Assembly (NCBI GenBank): GCA_945889235.1
Contig: CAMDBK010000066.1
Coordinates: 1-11,697 of the forward strand
Length of the DNA stretch: 11,697 nt
Direction: 5' to 3'
Origin: Chitinophaga pinensis
GTDB lineage: Bacteria > Bacteroidota > Bacteroidia > SXHM01
Shown here: in pieces, positions 1 through 6,730 of the stretch
How positions within the stretch are numbered: position 1 is the first letter of the stretch
Layout of the letters: each line of letters starts with the position of its first letter
Translations under genes and position numbers: made by a program
The notes under the pieces: model-generated
Databases searched by the model: none
What the model saw: the letters and a program-made list of their open reading frames with translations, nothing else
What the model was told of the DNA's origin: nothing

Positions 1-62
1 CTCAATTTTTAGTATATTTACTTTTTATATTAGAATCTTTAATCCATCCAACCAAACACTTT

Positions 63-710
63 ATGAAAGGTTTCAAAAAATGCAATAATGGGCATTTCTT
101 CAAGGAAGAATTGCACGAATGTCCCTACTGTCCTAAAACAAGCGACTCGGGCCCGAATAAAAATAATGAATTGAACGACAAAACTCAGATTAGTGGTTTT
201 ACCGATCAGACCTCCTCTGGTGATTCTGGCAAGACACAGGTTTTTGGCTCAGGAGGAGGAACTAATCAGTCAACACAGATTTTTGGCGGGGGAAAGACCG
301 ATGGAAATAAGAGAGACTTGAATAGAACATTTATTCAGGGAATGGAGGAGAGCGATGGAGGTGAAAATATACTTACTGAAAAACCAAGAGCAACCCGTAA
401 AATTACTGGTTGGATTATTTCATATACGCTTGATGCGATGGGGTTAGATTTTAGAATTTACGAAGGAAATAATACCATTGGTCGTGACCCTGAAAATACT
501 ATTACCATTGCCAAAGACACAGCTATTTCTGGAAAACATGTCACAATTTTATTTAGAATGGGCAAGTTTTATTTGAAAGATGAGATGGCAGTAAATGGAA
601 CCTTTCTCAACGGCGAATTGATTGAGATTGGTAAACCTTATGAATTAAATGATGGCGATGAAATTAGGTTAGGTGGAACCACTTTATTCAAGTTCAAATC
701 TGCCATTTAG
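63..710 (+). CDS. Zn-ribbon and FHA-domain phosphothreonine-binding protein with repeated TQ[IV]xG motifs
   Basis: A soluble 215-residue protein with no signal peptide or membrane segment. The N-terminus has a zinc-ribbon-like pattern of C7, H11, C20 and C23 (C-x3-H...CPYC). Residues 26-110 are low complexity, rich in Gly, Ser, Asn and Thr, and carry three near-identical motifs with threonines at T41, T58 and T71 plus a divergent one at T89. Residues about 115-213 form an FHA domain with the expected binding residues: G140-R141, S156-x-x-H159 and N178-G179-T180. FHA domains bind phosphothreonine peptides, so this is probably a cytosolic adaptor. The threonines upstream could be kinase targets that bind its own FHA domain, as in GarA/OdhI; this is inference. 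It is the first gene of the cluster, with gene 2 starting 2 nt after its TAG. The ATG at 63 is the first in frame and keeps the whole zinc ribbon. No clear Shine-Dalgarno site precedes it. Confidence 0.93.
   Translation: MKGFKKCNNGHFFKEELHECPYCPKTSDSGPNKNNELNDKTQISGFTDQTSSGDSGKTQVFGSGGGTNQSTQIFGGGKTDGNKRDLNRTFIQGMEESDGGENILTEKPRATRKITGWIISYTLDAMGLDFRIYEGNNTIGRDPENTITIAKDTAISGKHVTILFRMGKFYLKDEMAVNGTFLNGELIEIGKPYELNDGDEIRLGGTTLFKFKSAI
180..290 (+). repeat. Triplicated Thr-Gln motif, possible phosphorylation or FHA-docking sites
   Basis: In the linker of the first gene three short motifs read KTQISG (T41, codon at 183), KTQVFG (T58, codon at 234) and STQIFG (T71, codon at 273). A weaker fourth copy, RTFIQG (T89), lies at 324-341. 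The spacing (17, 13 and 18 residues) is irregular, so these are linear motifs in a flexible linker rather than structural repeats. The T-x-[IV]-F core resembles the TSVF phosphothreonine site of GarA and OdhI. Phosphorylation is inferred. Confidence 0.6.
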
Positions 711-712
711 TT

Positions 713-2290
713 ATGAAAAGAAATTGCAGATTATTTATTTTCTTTCTCCTTATTTTCATTGGAATAAATGAAACTTTTGCCCAGAAAATATTTTTGCGAC
801 CTGATGTTCCTGTCGCAGATTCTTTTCCTGTTGTAAAGGGGAAAGTATGGTATAGAGGTTTTGGACAAACTGCGCTTACAAAAGAGCAACTCACCTTATC
901 CGAGAATGGGACAAAGGTTGAATATTCCTTTAAGCCTGTGGAATTATCAGGTACTGCTCCAAAGAACAAGAGAGTCATCATTTTGGTTGAAAATCACTGG
1001 TTGTCAATTGGTGTTGCTGAAAGAAAGTTTTTTGGTGATGTTATCTCAAGGGGCATTTCTTCTGCTATAAATCCTGGAGATCAGATAATGGTTTGTTCTT
1101 TCGATTGGTATCGGGATGGGAAATATGTTTTTCAGGAAACTTCAGGTTATACGGATGATGTCGATGTTATTGCGGCATCAGTAAAAGCTATTGAAGCGAA
1201 ATCCTTTCGAGATCAGCAGCAGGTTGGAGCCGATATCAATCAATCTTTGATGGAGGCAATGACTATTATAAGTCAGGAAAAAGATTCAATGCCATCGGCT
1301 ATTTTCCTTTTTTCAGATGAACTGGATAATACTGCTGCTAAAATACTTCCTGTTGATATAAAATCGGAGTCTTTAAAGAGAAATATCCCAATTTATTCCA
1401 TCTCTTATTTTAATTTCTCTCGGTACAGTCAGATTATTCGGGATCAAATTTGCTTCCCAACTTATGGCTCCTATTTTGCGAGTAAAAAAAATGATGTAGA
1501 CTCTTGCGCAACTTTTCTGAACAAATTTCTTAATTCGGTCATTTCAGATAGCAGAGGAAGTCAATATGAGTATTCCTATAATTCCAAGTTGCCTAAAAAT
1601 GGTCAATCCGCAGAATTGAAATTTGAAGTTAGCTCGATTCCAGCAACGGCACAAGGACCTTTTCAAATACCCAAACAAAATTTCATGGAGTGGGTGCTTG
1701 GGAATAAAATAATTTCTGGTGCTGTGCTTTTCGCAATAATTTTAATTCTTGTTTTGGTTATTGTATTTGTAAAAAAATCCAAAAAAAACCGGTTAAAGCA
1801 ACAGGAAGAACTTTTAAGAACGCAGGATGCTTTGCGTATGCAAACTGAACGTTCTGAAAATGAGAAGAAACAAACGGATGAAAACTTGCGCAAGTTAAAG
1901 CAGGATCAGATGGAAAAGGAGATGGAAGCTGATCGCTTGAAAAATCTTGAAAAACAAAAAATCGAGGAGGAAAGGTTGACGAAATTGATGTTGATGAAAG
2001 GAGCTTTTCCAAGACTCAATTACAGCTTTCAAGGTAATAGTGGAAGCGTTGATGTTTCTAAACCCGTTTTTTCTATTGGTCGGGAAAAAACCAATGACTT
2101 TTATATTCAATTGAATACAGTTTCAAAAAAACATGCTACTATTTACTTCAATGAAAATGGTTTATACAGTATTGTTGATCATAAAAGTTCTAACGGAACC
2201 AGGGTAAATGGCAAAGTTGTTTCTGAATCTCCACTTCGAAGTGGAGATTTTATTGAGGTTGGTGAAATTGGTATAACTTTTCAAAGCTAA
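713..2290 (+). CDS. Membrane protein: periplasmic degenerate vWA-like domain, TM segment, coiled coil, cytosolic FHA
   Basis: This 525-residue protein starts with a signal peptide (basic K2/R3, hydrophobic 7-17, AxA-like end near residue 23). Residues about 85-280 have the alternating strand/helix pattern of a von Willebrand A fold: strands at 87-92, 124-130, 196-201 and 225-231. The DxSxS metal site is absent, with E93-N94-H95 at that position, so metal binding is doubtful. One TM helix (333-353) is followed by a basic stop (KKSKK), placing the C-terminus in the cytosol. Residues 356-430 are a highly charged coiled coil. Residues about 435-524 are an FHA domain with G456-R457, S471-x-x-H474 and S493-N494-G495-T496. 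The likely role is to couple a periplasmic binding module to cytosolic phosphothreonine recognition. The ATG at 713 lies 2 nt after the previous stop and gives a clean signal peptide. FHA assignment is firm; the vWA assignment is moderate. Confidence 0.92.
   Translation: MKRNCRLFIFFLLIFIGINETFAQKIFLRPDVPVADSFPVVKGKVWYRGFGQTALTKEQLTLSENGTKVEYSFKPVELSGTAPKNKRVIILVENHWLSIGVAERKFFGDVISRGISSAINPGDQIMVCSFDWYRDGKYVFQETSGYTDDVDVIAASVKAIEAKSFRDQQQVGADINQSLMEAMTIISQEKDSMPSAIFLFSDELDNTAAKILPVDIKSESLKRNIPIYSISYFNFSRYSQIIRDQICFPTYGSYFASKKNDVDSCATFLNKFLNSVISDSRGSQYEYSYNSKLPKNGQSAELKFEVSSIPATAQGPFQIPKQNFMEWVLGNKIISGAVLFAIILILVLVIVFVKKSKKNRLKQQEELLRTQDALRMQTERSENEKKQTDENLRKLKQDQMEKEMEADRLKNLEKQKIEEERLTKLMLMKGAFPRLNYSFQGNSGSVDVSKPVFSIGREKTNDFYIQLNTVSKKHATIYFNENGLYSIVDHKSSNGTRVNGKVVSESPLRSGDFIEVGEIGITFQS
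2226..2249. repeat. Perfect 24-bp palindrome inside the FHA-coding end of gene 2
   Basis: The 12-base arm AATCTCCACTTC at 2226-2237 is followed with no spacer by its exact reverse complement at 2238-2249. As RNA it folds to a 10-bp stem with a UCGA loop, followed by a short U-rich run (bases 2248-2254, TTTTATT). It covers codons 505-513, including the conserved FHA L-x-x-G-D segment, and ends 41 nt before the stop codon. It could be a transcript hairpin or a protein-binding site; the function is unknown. Confidence 0.55.
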
Positions 2291-2294
2291 ATAT

Positions 2295-3920
2295 ATGTCA
2301 GAAATTAAAATTGAACAAGCGGGACTTACCGATATTGGTAATGTTAGAAAAGGCAACGAAGATAGTTTTGGCTTTGTTGAAAGCATACATGGACCATTAT
2401 TTACCGTCTGTGATGGTATGGGCGGTCATGTTGGTGGTGCAACAGCATCTCAAATTGCCGTGAAATGTATTCTTGAATACATTTCTTCTTCAAACCTCGC
2501 ATCCCCTTCGGTAGAAATTAATAATGCAATTGTTGTCGCAAATCAAGAAATTTTGGATGCGGCGAATACCAATCCAGAGCTGAAAGGTATGGGCACAACC
2601 TGTACTGTACTATTAGTTACAAAGGATAGCATTCATATTGGTTACGTAGGTGATAGCCGAATTTATGTTTTGTCTGATAATAGACTCTACCGAATTACGA
2701 AAGATCATTCATTTGTACAAACCTTGGTTGATGCAGGTGTAATTTCGGACAGTGAAGCAGAAAGTCATCCACGAAAAAATGAATTAACAAGGGCACTTGG
2801 TGTTCGCCAAGTTGTTGAGCCTACCATTAGTCAACAACCCATTACACCTAAAAAAGGTGATGTCTTTATGCTTTGCTCTGATGGCTTATGCGGTTTGGTG
2901 AATGATAGTTCAATGCAGGAAATTCTTACTAAAAATTACGAGCTGAATGCTGCTGCACGAGAATTGATTAATGCTGCAAAAAATGCAGGAGGACATGATA
3001 ACATTACGGTACAACTTTTACGAGTGAATGAAAGTCCTTACCAACGTTCCTCATTCCCAGATTTTTCACCTAAAGAAAATCTTTCGAATACCATGGTGCA
3101 GACGCCAAATTTGGAAATGCAAATTCCAGCAAGGCGTAGCGGAATAATATTTAATAAAATGCAATTAATTGTAGCATCACTTATTTTTGTTATTCTGATT
3201 TTGGGAACTATTTTGATGGTTGATCCTTTTAGTGAAGAAAAAACAAATAAAAAAGTTAGAAAGATAGACTCTACTAAAGAGACTCCTGTTATAATTTTAC
3301 CTGAAATTCAACCGAATGTTAAAGTTGGTTTGTTGAGTTGCGATAAGGTAAATGGAGTTGATTTGGAGCATACAGTGGAAGTCGGTGAAACGTACATCCC
3401 AATTCTAAATGAACATAATACACATTATAAAGACCAATACGACTTCTCTAAGCCCTGTAAAGCTGACAAGACTCCATTAGATCCAAATAAGATTAAAGAG
3501 GGCCAAATTATTAAATGGAAAAAGAAAGGTCAATCTGTCGAAAACAAAAAGGTTCAAGCCCCAAAAAAGACTGCTAATACACCGACGATTCCACCAGTTG
3601 CTCCTACAACTACCCCTGCTTCCACAGACGTTCCAGTTGTGGATCCCCCACAGCCAGATCCATGTGCGAAAGCAAGAGAGACCGAAACATCTGAAAAAGC
3701 AAATGCAGCATCGAAGAAAGACACAGATTTAGCAGCAGCCCAGAACGATAAAGAAGTTGCCTATAATAAAGCCGATAAACTGAAGAAAGAAAAAGAGAAG
3801 AAAGATGCTAAAAAAGCTGCTGATGATAGTTATAATGCATCTGTTCAAAGAGCAAAAAAAACTTGTGAGGATGCCATCAATGATGCAATGGCTAGGAAGA
3901 AACTCGCTTGTAATGAATAA
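2295..3920 (+). CDS. PP2C-family Ser/Thr phosphatase with TM segment and periplasmic LysM-like/coiled-coil tail
   Basis: Residues about 8-244 are a full bacterial PP2C (PPM/Stp) domain that removes phosphate from Ser/Thr using two Mn/Mg ions. Metal-site motifs are intact: R18-K-G-N-E-D23, D40-G-M-G-G-H45, G119-D120-S121-R122, D137-H138, S195-D196-G197 and G233-H-D-N236. A juxtamembrane linker with T266 and T270 leads to one TM helix (289-308), then a 233-residue periplasmic tail. Within it, residues about 359-407 weakly resemble LysM (HTVEVGET, then IKEGQIIKW), 428-456 are Pro/Thr-rich, and 457-541 are a Lys/Ala/Glu-rich coiled coil. The tail has five cysteines (349, 388, 457, 524, 539), so disulfides are possible. 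Typical stand-alone Stp enzymes are about 240-250 residues, so the tail is extra. It is the only phosphatase here and presumably opposes both kinases. The start lies 4 nt after the preceding stop. The LysM reading is tentative. Confidence 0.97.
   Translation: MSEIKIEQAGLTDIGNVRKGNEDSFGFVESIHGPLFTVCDGMGGHVGGATASQIAVKCILEYISSSNLASPSVEINNAIVVANQEILDAANTNPELKGMGTTCTVLLVTKDSIHIGYVGDSRIYVLSDNRLYRITKDHSFVQTLVDAGVISDSEAESHPRKNELTRALGVRQVVEPTISQQPITPKKGDVFMLCSDGLCGLVNDSSMQEILTKNYELNAAARELINAAKNAGGHDNITVQLLRVNESPYQRSSFPDFSPKENLSNTMVQTPNLEMQIPARRSGIIFNKMQLIVASLIFVILILGTILMVDPFSEEKTNKKVRKIDSTKETPVIILPEIQPNVKVGLLSCDKVNGVDLEHTVEVGETYIPILNEHNTHYKDQYDFSKPCKADKTPLDPNKIKEGQIIKWKKKGQSVENKKVQAPKKTANTPTIPPVAPTTTPASTDVPVVDPPQPDPCAKARETETSEKANAASKKDTDLAAAQNDKEVAYNKADKLKKEKEKKDAKKAADDSYNASVQRAKKTCEDAINDAMARKKLACNE
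2462..2485. repeat. 24-nt inverted repeat (11-bp arms, 2-nt spacer) in the PP2C gene
   Basis: GAAATGTATTC (2462-2472) and its exact reverse complement GAATACATTTC (2475-2485) are separated by TT. RNA would form a 10-bp AU-rich stem closed by CUUG. It covers codons 56-64 of the phosphatase gene, and its centre is 236 nt downstream of the centre of the palindrome at 2226-2249. Both have a TTC...GAA core. The function is unknown. Confidence 0.45.
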
Positions 3921-3971
3921 TTTTCGCTAACTATTTTTATTTGTAAAAATTTTATCTGAACAAATAGTCAA
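3921..3971 (+). other. Longest intergenic gap in the cluster (51 nt), possible internal promoter or processing site
   Basis: All other gene junctions are 0-13 nt, so this gap may mark a transcript boundary. It is strongly AT-rich and holds a weak inverted repeat, TATTTGT (3938-3944) with ACAAATA (3960-3966) around a 15-nt loop. No T-run follows, so it is not a convincing terminator. I find no clean Bacteroidota-type promoter (TTG with TAnnTTTG at proper spacing). Confidence 0.25.
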
Positions 3972-4775
3972 ATGCAATTTCAAAGAATTAACCATATCGA
4001 AATCATTGAGGAAATTGGCTCCGGTGGAACAGCCAGTGTCCTAAAGGGCATTGATCTTAATAATGGAAGGCTGGTTGCAGTAAAAGTATTGTGGAGTAAT
4101 TTATTTAAGAGTGATGAGATGCGAAAGCGCTTTGTTTTCGAAGCCAATCAGTATTTGTATTTGAAACATCCAGGCATTGTTTCCCTCAAGGATTTTATCA
4201 TTCGAGAAGATGCTTATTTTTTGGTTATGGAATTTGTTGAAGGAAATAATCTCGAAGAATACATCAATAAAGTTTCAGGGCCCATTCCTGAAATACGTGC
4301 AATCGCAATGATGAAGGAAGTGCTGGATGCTATTGGTTACGCGCATGAAAATAATGTTCTTCACCTTGACATTAAGCCATCCAATATTATGATTGATGGA
4401 AGTGGTCGAATAAAGATTCTGGATTTTGGAATTTCAAATGAAAGCACAAAGGTTAATACGGGCCAAATCATGGGCAGTCCTCTTTACATGAGTCCTGAAC
4501 AAACATTAGGAAAAAATATCGATAGTCGTTCTGATATTTATTCACTCGGAATTACATTGTTTCAAATGCTTACCGGTACAACACCTTTAAGAGGAAATAT
4601 GTCAAGAGATGAATTGTTTACAAAAATAAGAGAGGGGAAACTTCCCAAAGCAAAAGAGGTATATCCTTTTATCTCTGACAATTTACAAGCTGTTATCGAC
4701 AAAGCAACTTGTGTTGATATGAATGATCGCTTTAAGTCAACTACGGAATTTTCTTCAAAACTATTACCTGAATAA
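3972..4775 (+). CDS. Short soluble Hanks-type Ser/Thr protein kinase, non-RD (HLD) type
   Basis: A bare 267-residue kinase domain without TM or sensor region. The ATP-binding and catalytic residues are present: glycine loop G16-S-G-G-T-A-S-V23, K38 (VAVK), alpha-C E57, D133, K135, N138, D151-F-G153 and S174-P-E176. Two departures stand out. The HRD arginine is leucine (H131-L132-D133, codon CTT at 4365-4367), and the P+1 threonine is serine (G168-S169-P170). Loss of the HRD arginine normally means independence from activation-loop phosphorylation (non-RD kinases). The activation segment is also five residues shorter than in the kinase at 9973-11679, while the two align without gaps before the DFG, including a shared VSGPIP segment, so they look like paralogues. 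The gene abuts the following FHA gene (TAA then ATG), which suggests translational coupling. It should be an active cytosolic kinase whose regulation differs from its neighbour. Confidence 0.96.
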   Translation: MQFQRINHIEIIEEIGSGGTASVLKGIDLNNGRLVAVKVLWSNLFKSDEMRKRFVFEANQYLYLKHPGIVSLKDFIIREDAYFLVMEFVEGNNLEEYINKVSGPIPEIRAIAMMKEVLDAIGYAHENNVLHLDIKPSNIMIDGSGRIKILDFGISNESTKVNTGQIMGSPLYMSPEQTLGKNIDSRSDIYSLGITLFQMLTGTTPLRGNMSRDELFTKIREGKLPKAKEVYPFISDNLQAVIDKATCVDMNDRFKSTTEFSSKLLPE

Positions 4776-5492
4776 ATGAAAGAGCTTAGGGTCGGCAGGT
4801 CAAGAGATAATGAGATCATCATTGATGATACTTCAGTTTCAAGAAATCATGCAGTTATCATTATTTCAGGTAACTCATTTTCAATACGTGATAATAATTC
4901 CACCAATGGAACATTTGTAAATGGTTCTAAAATTTATGGGAATTTCCCCTTACAATATAATGATATTTTAAAAGTAGGCAATGTTATTGTGCCTTGGAGG
5001 AATTATATTAATGCACCACAAAATGCCAATCAACACATAGCTGGAAATTCCATTGGCATGCAGAATTATCCGCCACAACAATCACCAATTTATCGAATAA
5101 AAAATAATAGCAGTGTAATTAATACAGGAATATTTATTGGGATTATTGTACTGATTTTTGGTATTTTCTTGTTTGTTAGAAATAATTCAGACGAAAAAAG
5201 AATTGTAGGAATATGGGAGTGTAATGATAATTGTCGTGGGATGAGAGAGTTGATTATTAATGATGAGAATAACGAACATCGATTCAAGTGGAAAAATGGT
5301 AGTGAAACAATTAAAGGTACTTGGACGATAAATAAATCTTCCAAAAGACTTTTGTTTAATCCTGATAATCTTGATAACATAGAAAATTTTCGATTTGCTT
5401 ATGAGTTTAAGGATAATATACTTTTTTTAACCGCGGTTAATAATGACGGTGATCTATCTACTCATGAAATTGAATTAGAGAAACAGCGCTAA
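4776..5492 (+). CDS. FHA-TM protein with periplasmic lipocalin-like domain
   Basis: A 238-residue protein in three parts. Residues 1-75 are an N-terminal FHA domain with G7-R8-S9, S22-R23-x-H25 and N41-S-T-N44-G45-T46. A Pro/Gln/Asn-rich linker follows (80-106), then one TM helix (117-134). Residues about 142-235 fit a small beta-barrel of lipocalin-like type: a VGIW start, a GTW-x-I segment at 181-185, and later strands at 206-211 and 214-219. With the FHA in the cytosol the barrel lies in the periplasm. C149 and C153 could pair. The FHA should bind phosphorylated kinase or another target and tether the barrel's function. The start codon directly follows the kinase stop at 4773-4775, and the FHA begins almost at the first residue, so no earlier start is needed. 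FHA and TM are firm; lipocalin-like is a fold guess from pattern, and its ligand is unknown. Confidence 0.9.
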   Translation: MKELRVGRSRDNEIIIDDTSVSRNHAVIIISGNSFSIRDNNSTNGTFVNGSKIYGNFPLQYNDILKVGNVIVPWRNYINAPQNANQHIAGNSIGMQNYPPQQSPIYRIKNNSSVINTGIFIGIIVLIFGIFLFVRNNSDEKRIVGIWECNDNCRGMRELIINDENNEHRFKWKNGSETIKGTWTINKSSKRLLFNPDNLDNIENFRFAYEFKDNILFLTAVNNDGDLSTHEIELEKQR

Positions 5493-5496
5493 GCTT

Positions 5497-6717
5497 ATGA
5501 CTAAAATTATTAACATTGGACGAAGCAGGGCAAATGACATTGTATTGACAGAGTCATACATTTCAGGTCAGCATGCCCAACTTATTATTGATGACGAATA
5601 TAATATTTTTATTAATGATCTAGGTTCGGTCAATGGTACAATTGTAAATGGAGATAGGATTTCTTCTCCATACAAACTGAAGCGAGGGGATTTTGTGTTA
5701 TTGGGTGGCAGTCTATTGGAATGGGAACAGTACATACCAATTTCTGTGTCCGGAGGTCAAGCTATACCGTTGCAAAACATGAGTAATTTAAAAGTTTATG
5801 CATTGAGTTTGGTTGCTTCGTTGGTATTTATTTTTATTTTGTTTGGAGCCAATGAGATGGTTGGATTTAATAGCAAATCCAGTAATAAAGGGACGGCATC
5901 AAATAATACTGCAGATATGCCCTCAAACGATTCATTCAAATCAAAGACAAATGCCAATACCAAATCTTCTTCCAAAATTACTTATGATTTTTCCTGTATC
6001 GTGAGTAAGGAAAATCGTGATGCTAATGAGGCTAGTGGAGTACTTGATGATATTAGGACGCAGGCAATTAATGCGTCTGGTGTAACAGTAAGTATTAAGG
6101 AAGAATTGGATTTCGGAAAAAAACATCATAATGAACTTTTGAAAGGCTCAAAAATTCTTAAGAACGAAATAAGTGAGAAATTGGAATCAATATTGAGAAA
6201 ACTTGTTTCAAAAATTCCAAATCCGCTCGGGTTTAATTATGTAGTATTTCTTATTCAAGCAGATGAATTAAATGCATGGACCTGCGGAGGGAGAATATAT
6301 TTTACCACAGCTATGTATGAATTTCTCCAGAATGATAATGAAATAGCAGGAATAATTGGACACGAAATTTATCATAATGAACTTGGGCATATCAACAAGA
6401 TGCTTCGAGCTCAAAAGATTTCGGAAAAAGCGCTAGGACCAGATTTTGGGGGAATCGCTTCGACAATCGACGGAATTCTCAGAAGTCCATTTGGTAAAAA
6501 AGATGAAGCCTTTTGTGATTTTAAGGGAGCAGATTTATGCAACCTTGCAGGTTTTGAAACTTGTGCTATTGTAAAATTATGGGATAGAATGTCAAAACAA
6601 GATGGCAATTCCGATGCCTTAACTGAATTCACCAGTAGTCATCCATTATCAGCTCAACGCCGTGATTGTCTAAAAAACCATTTGTCAGTTAATTATAAAA
6701 TAGATTGTTCATTATAA
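5497..6717 (+). CDS. FHA-TM-M48 zinc metallopeptidase
   Basis: A 406-residue fusion. Residues 1-80 are an FHA domain with G8-R9-S10, S23-x-x-H26 and N46-G47-T48. One TM helix (about 99-117) and a Ser/Asn/Lys-rich linker (125-160) follow. Residues about 170-405 are an M48-family peptidase with H289-E290-x-x-H293 (bases 6361-6375), a third zinc ligand at E337 in the ExxxD context (E337-D341), and the family's H382-P-L-S-A-Q-R388 end motif. The segment WTCGGRIYFT (261-270) matches the strand that precedes the active site in this family. All catalytic residues are intact. Topology puts the reader in the cytosol and the protease in the periplasm, where M48 enzymes such as BepA handle misassembled envelope proteins. 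The gene follows the FHA-lipocalin gene by 4 nt and has the same front half, which suggests duplication with an exchanged output domain. Substrate unknown. Confidence 0.95.
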   Translation: MTKIINIGRSRANDIVLTESYISGQHAQLIIDDEYNIFINDLGSVNGTIVNGDRISSPYKLKRGDFVLLGGSLLEWEQYIPISVSGGQAIPLQNMSNLKVYALSLVASLVFIFILFGANEMVGFNSKSSNKGTASNNTADMPSNDSFKSKTNANTKSSSKITYDFSCIVSKENRDANEASGVLDDIRTQAINASGVTVSIKEELDFGKKHHNELLKGSKILKNEISEKLESILRKLVSKIPNPLGFNYVVFLIQADELNAWTCGGRIYFTTAMYEFLQNDNEIAGIIGHEIYHNELGHINKMLRAQKISEKALGPDFGGIASTIDGILRSPFGKKDEAFCDFKGADLCNLAGFETCAIVKLWDRMSKQDGNSDALTEFTSSHPLSAQRRDCLKNHLSVNYKIDCSL

Positions 6718-6730
6718 TTAGTTAGTATTT

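Noticed and set aside
1..62. Promoter and ribosome binding site upstream of the first gene.
   Set aside because: The region is AT-rich, and TATAT-like stretches exist, but there is no TAnnTTTG or paired -35 element and no Shine-Dalgarno site I could defend.
694..981. Minus-strand open reading frame overlapping genes 1 and 2, and similar minus-strand frames across the window.
   Set aside because: They are antisense to well-supported domains and have no recognisable motif; they look like shadows of the coding strand.
3938..3966. TATTTGT...ACAAATA inverted repeat after the phosphatase gene, considered as a terminator.
   Set aside because: Only 7 bp, nearly all A-T, 15-nt loop and no T-run after it; too weak to call.
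5427..5440. Perfect 14-bp palindrome TTAACCGCGGTTAA in the FHA-lipocalin gene.
   Set aside because: A 7-bp-arm palindrome is expected about 0.7 times in a window this size; similar ones occur at 1883-1896 and 2104-2117, all inside coding sequence.
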